From Clostridiales bacterium (lineage in GTDB: Bacteria > Bacillota > Clostridia > Oscillospirales > Oscillospiraceae), in the NCBI GenBank assembly GCA_020859945.1, contig JAJBVG010000054.1, positions 1 through 64,000 of the forward strand: a stretch of DNA of 64,000 nucleotides. The letters are read 5' to 3'. The stretch's first letter is position 1; every line of letters starts with the position of its first letter. This document shows, piece after piece, positions 61,682 to 64,000 of this stretch. The translations under genes were made by a program, and so were the position numbers. Under the pieces are notes generated by a model. That model searched no databases and was not told the origin of the DNA. It saw only the letters and a list, made by a program, of their open reading frames with translations.

Positions 61682-62073
61682 ACCGCCTCCTCTGCCTGGA
61701 ACAGCTCTGCCAGTTTTACCGCAAAGTCTTTGTTCCGCCGGGCGTTGTCCTCCGCGTATTTCAGCTGCTTGTTTCTCGCCCGGATCATCGCGGCAGCTTC
61801 CCGTTTTGTCCCTCTGGGGACACACCGGTGGCCCGCTGCGTTGGCGGCTTTGGCGTCCTCATGCGCTTGCTTCGCCTCAGAGACGATGTATTCCAGCCAG
61901 CTGGTAAAATCAATAATAGCGGCCTCGTTGCGCCAGCGGTCTGTAAACAGCAGCCGGAGCAGGCGGCGGCATTTGGGTATGCCCAGGTCGCGCAGCAGCT
62001 CCAGGCTGTCCAGTCTAGCCAGGTGCAGCGTGATCCGGCACGTCTCGCCCGTGCGAATGACGACGTTGGTCAT
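61678..62073 (-). CDS. Phage hypothetical protein
   Basis: 131 residues from the ATG at 62073 (GGAGG 9 bases upstream, next to the DUF2800 stop). TNVVIRTGETCRITLHLARL, then a helical, Arg/Lys/Ala-rich body AKAANAAGHRCVPRGTKREA and NKDFAVKLAELFQAEEAV. No family recognised; probably a replication-block accessory protein. Confidence 0.6.
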   Translation of the reverse strand: MTNVVIRTGETCRITLHLARLDSLELLRDLGIPKCRRLLRLLFTDRWRNEAAIIDFTSWLEYIVSEAKQAHEDAKAANAAGHRCVPRGTKREAAAMIRARNKQLKYAEDNARRNKDFAVKLAELFQAEEAV

Positions 62074-62074
62074 A

Positions 62075-63247
62075 TCAACCAACCTCCGACTGAAAGGCCG
62101 CCCGCGCCGGGTCATAGGCGGTTCGTGGGTCGCTCTCTGGGGCAAGAGTAGGCTTGCCCGGTTTTTTGGCCACCAGACCGGCGGCAGCCTGAGCAAACAC
62201 TTTTTTGCCTAGGGCCTTTTCCAGTCCTGCCACAGTGACCGGCTTGCGCTCCCACAGCATGGCTTCCGGCACGTTGCGGGTCTGGAGGACGCTGAATGCC
62301 TCATCCATGTCTGTCCAGGTGCGGGTGCTGCGCCCCGCTACGGCCTTGTAGCCGGGGACGGGCCTGCCGTTGAGAAGCTCCGCCAGGGCGTGGGCTTTCA
62401 GGTCCTCCGCCCAGGCCGCCAGGCCCGCCGAACGTTGCAGCAGGTCGCCCAATTCCTCATTGGTCAGCAGAGCCGGTTCCACCTGCTCACTCTCCAGGGA
62501 CAACATGGCCTCCGCCCGTGCCCGGCATTGGGCTTTGGCTTTGCAGAACCGGCACCAGCCGTTGGGGTCCGTGCTGGGCCGAAATTCGCCCTCGCCCTTG
62601 ATGGCCAGTTGTGCGGCAGGTTTTACAACGGTCTCGCCCCATTCCTCCAGCTCCGTCCGGGGGCAGCACCACTCTTTCACGCCGCCTGCGTGGGGCTGAA
62701 TGATAGCCAGGTGGATGTCTTGTATGCTGTCCCCGAAAATGGGGGCATAGACCGACAGGGCGCCCAGTGCGTAGAGCATCATTTGGCTGTTGACCGTGGC
62801 GTCCACCGGCACTCCCGCGCCGTTCTTGTAGTCACAGACGCAGAGCCGTCCGCCACCGATCATGATACAGTCGGCAGTGCCGAACCCGCCGGGGACCCAG
62901 TGGGAAAAGTCCACCCTGGTCTCCAGCGCCACAAAAGGTGGCTCAGAAAAAGTCATAGCCAGTTGTTTCAGATAGTCCAGATACTCGTCCGTGGCCCCGT
63001 CCATGGCCAGGTCGTAGTGTTCGCTCTGCTTCAGCTTTTTCATGGCAGCGTTGTAGGTCCGGGTGGACATTGGCTCCAGGAAGTATCGCCGGGCTTTTAG
63101 CTCTGCAATGCTGTGGGCCAGCGTCCCTGCCTCTGCGTAGGGGCTGGACGCGCTGGGAAACTGTGCCTCCAGCCTGGCGCTGGGGGTGCAGTGCAGCCAC
63201 CGGCTGGAGCCGGAGGCAGACAGGTAAGCGTGTTTCTCCGGCGGCAT
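62075..63247 (-). CDS. DUF2800 phage nuclease (Cas4/RecB-like)
   Basis: 390 residues. PD-(D/E)xK exonuclease features: SGSSRWLHCTPSARLEAQFP (start Cys), GTLAHSIAELKARRY (about 41), GFGTADCIMIGGGRLCVCDY (Asp at about 127 and D-x-K of DYKNG), and QMMLYALGAL (QxxxY motif). A C-terminal Cys cluster WCRFCKAKAQCRAR (about 240-253), together with the early Cys, would hold an Fe-S cluster. Likely processes DNA ends in phage recombination. Confidence 0.9.
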   Translation of the reverse strand: MPPEKHAYLSASGSSRWLHCTPSARLEAQFPSASSPYAEAGTLAHSIAELKARRYFLEPMSTRTYNAAMKKLKQSEHYDLAMDGATDEYLDYLKQLAMTFSEPPFVALETRVDFSHWVPGGFGTADCIMIGGGRLCVCDYKNGAGVPVDATVNSQMMLYALGALSVYAPIFGDSIQDIHLAIIQPHAGGVKEWCCPRTELEEWGETVVKPAAQLAIKGEGEFRPSTDPNGWCRFCKAKAQCRARAEAMLSLESEQVEPALLTNEELGDLLQRSAGLAAWAEDLKAHALAELLNGRPVPGYKAVAGRSTRTWTDMDEAFSVLQTRNVPEAMLWERKPVTVAGLEKALGKKVFAQAAAGLVAKKPGKPTLAPESDPRTAYDPARAAFQSEVG

Positions 63248-63672
63248 TAGAGATCCGCCCCCAGTCCCCGCAGTGCGGTGGCAAACTCGCCCAGCTTGTC
63301 CGCGGGGACTTTGGCCACGCCCCTGACGCCGTAGCTGCTCAACAACTGCTGCAAATCAGGCAGCTTGTCCGGGTGGGCAGTGATGAGGTCAGCCCCGGCC
63401 TTGCACACCTGTTCTTTGGTGTAGGCGGGAGCCTCCGGCGCAACGGGTACGGGGGACGGGTCGGGGTCAGCAACAGACGCGGCCTCCATAGTAATGGGCG
63501 TGTTTACGACCAGCTCCGGTTTGCGCTCCGCGGGGGCCGTGGGTGCCTCTGTGGGTGTTTCTTCCTGGCAGGTGGGCTGCAACCCACCCAGCCGCTCCAG
63601 CGCCTCACAGAGGCGGTAAATGGAGCATTCCAGTCTGCTGGTGGCGTCCAGCGTGATTTTGATGTCAAGCAT
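63247..63672 (-). CDS. Phage hypothetical protein
   Basis: 141 residues: helical start (LDIKITLDATSRLECSIYRL), a Pro/Ala/Glu-rich linker, and a C-terminal block TKEQVCKAGADLITAHPDKL plus SSYGVRGVAKVPADKLGEFA that looks like a small helical domain. AGGAG before the ATG; overlaps the DUF2800 start by one base. Such proteins usually precede DUF2800 in these phages. Confidence 0.7.
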   Translation of the reverse strand: MLDIKITLDATSRLECSIYRLCEALERLGGLQPTCQEETPTEAPTAPAERKPELVVNTPITMEAASVADPDPSPVPVAPEAPAYTKEQVCKAGADLITAHPDKLPDLQQLLSSYGVRGVAKVPADKLGEFATALRGLGADL

Positions 63673-63711
63673 TTTCGGGTTCTCCTGTTACTATAATATT
63701 TGCCCCTTGGT

Positions 63712-63813
63712 TTATGGCAGCCAGCCATAGGCGTGGGACATCTCGTTGCCTAAGCTGTTAGAATAGGAGAGTAATGGTCTGACCTCGTTCTCCAAGTCCT
63801 GGCTGTTTGTCAT
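63712..63813 (-). CDS. Small phage protein (33 residues)
   Basis: ATG at 63813 with GGGAGGG 7 bases upstream, overlapping the preceding stop as ATGA. MTNSQDLENEVRPLLSYSNS then LGNEMSHAYGWLP. No family recognised. Confidence 0.5.
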   Translation of the reverse strand: MTNSQDLENEVRPLLSYSNSLGNEMSHAYGWLP

Positions 63814-64000
63814 CTACAATCCCTCCCCGCAATCAGTGCTTCCATCCACCAACCAGTGGCGGCCAGGAGCAGAATAATTCCGGCGGTTGTGTGCTCAACT
63901 ACAGCCAGGACGATACCGGCGCAGGCGGCGGCAAAGCCCAGGATGGCGGTCAGGCCGAGGATGGTCAGCGCAGATTCCGTGCGCTTCGGTTGGCCTTGCA
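63810..64000 (-). CDS. Partial phage membrane protein (runs off the window)
   Basis: The last 63 codons are visible: QGQPKRTESALTILGLTAIL, then two hydrophobic stretches (about 11-32 and 38-55) and MEALIAGRDCR. The 5' part is beyond the right edge. Probably a small two-helix membrane protein; no family recognised. Confidence 0.5.
   Translation of the reverse strand, partial: QGQPKRTESALTILGLTAILGFAAACAGIVLAVVEHTTAGIILLLAATGWWMEALIAGRDCR

Noticed and set aside
31119-64000. Integrative conjugative element instead of a prophage
   Set aside because: Complete head, tail, packaging and lysis genes are present and no conjugation genes are seen.

Overview
The window is chromosomal DNA of a GC-rich, Gram-positive anaerobe with a resident siphophage-type prophage. 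I infer a gut Clostridia of the Oscillospiraceae type (Flavonifractor, Pseudoflavonifractor or Intestinimonas relatives). The reasons are the high GC content with strong AGGAGG-type ribosome sites, an acetate kinase, an L7Ae-rpsL-rpsG-fusA-tuf cluster, YqeG, TmcAL and DUF4830 proteins, secreted proteins with acidic linkers, and phage families typical of this group. The genus is inference, not an observed match.

Host part (1 to about 30.6 kb). An L,D-transpeptidase-like wall protein is followed by glmS, a HAD phosphatase, coaBC and tRNA-Gly(CCC). Next come a PPOX-family flavoprotein, a DUF4830 protein and an MscS channel. The str-type ribosomal cluster runs on the minus strand (L7Ae-like, rpsL, rpsG, fusA, tuf) and has no rpoBC upstream. 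A secreted Ig-like/CHAP protein follows, then a YqeG / endonuclease-IV-like / aminopeptidase P operon in which the middle gene carries a frameshift. A large RND exporter is divergent from a MarR regulator. Then come small membrane and phosphoribosyltransferase genes, tRNA-Thr and tRNA-Tyr, a sigma-region-4-like protein, tmcAL, ackA, a PAP2 phosphatase and a C_GCAxxG_C_C protein.

Junction (30.5 to 31.1 kb). This stretch holds no protein gene. On the minus strand it carries a good promoter, two tandem copies of a 91-97 nt multi-stem element whose closing stem covaries between copies, and a terminator-like hairpin. Together these look like a stand-alone structured RNA of about 300 nt.

Prophage (about 31.1 kb to the right edge, essentially all minus strand, integrase not in the window). 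Read in transcription order it contains a replication block: DUF2800 nuclease, DUF2815 ssDNA-binding protein, family A DNA polymerase, VRR-NUC, SNF2 helicase and a VapE-type primase/helicase. Next come an iteron-like repeat region, a late-gene activator, a tRNA-like element and terminase small and large subunits. Head genes follow: portal, a MuF-type head protein fused to a JAMM-like domain with a small partner gene, scaffold, capsid and connectors. Tail genes follow: terminator, tube, frameshifted G/GT chaperones, tape measure, and a tip protein with an S74-like C-terminus. The lysis block has a CHAP enzyme, holin, fibre-like protein and GH24 lysozyme. At the extreme left end sits an orphan Spo0A DNA-binding domain whose promoter carries a perfect 0A box, suggesting a link between the prophage and the host sporulation decision.

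The most unusual items are the tandem structured RNA, the phage Spo0A_C gene with its 0A boxes, the MuF-JAMM fusion with a 59-residue downstream gene, an SOS-type promoter with no recognisable gene, and a tRNA-like element beside the terminase genes.
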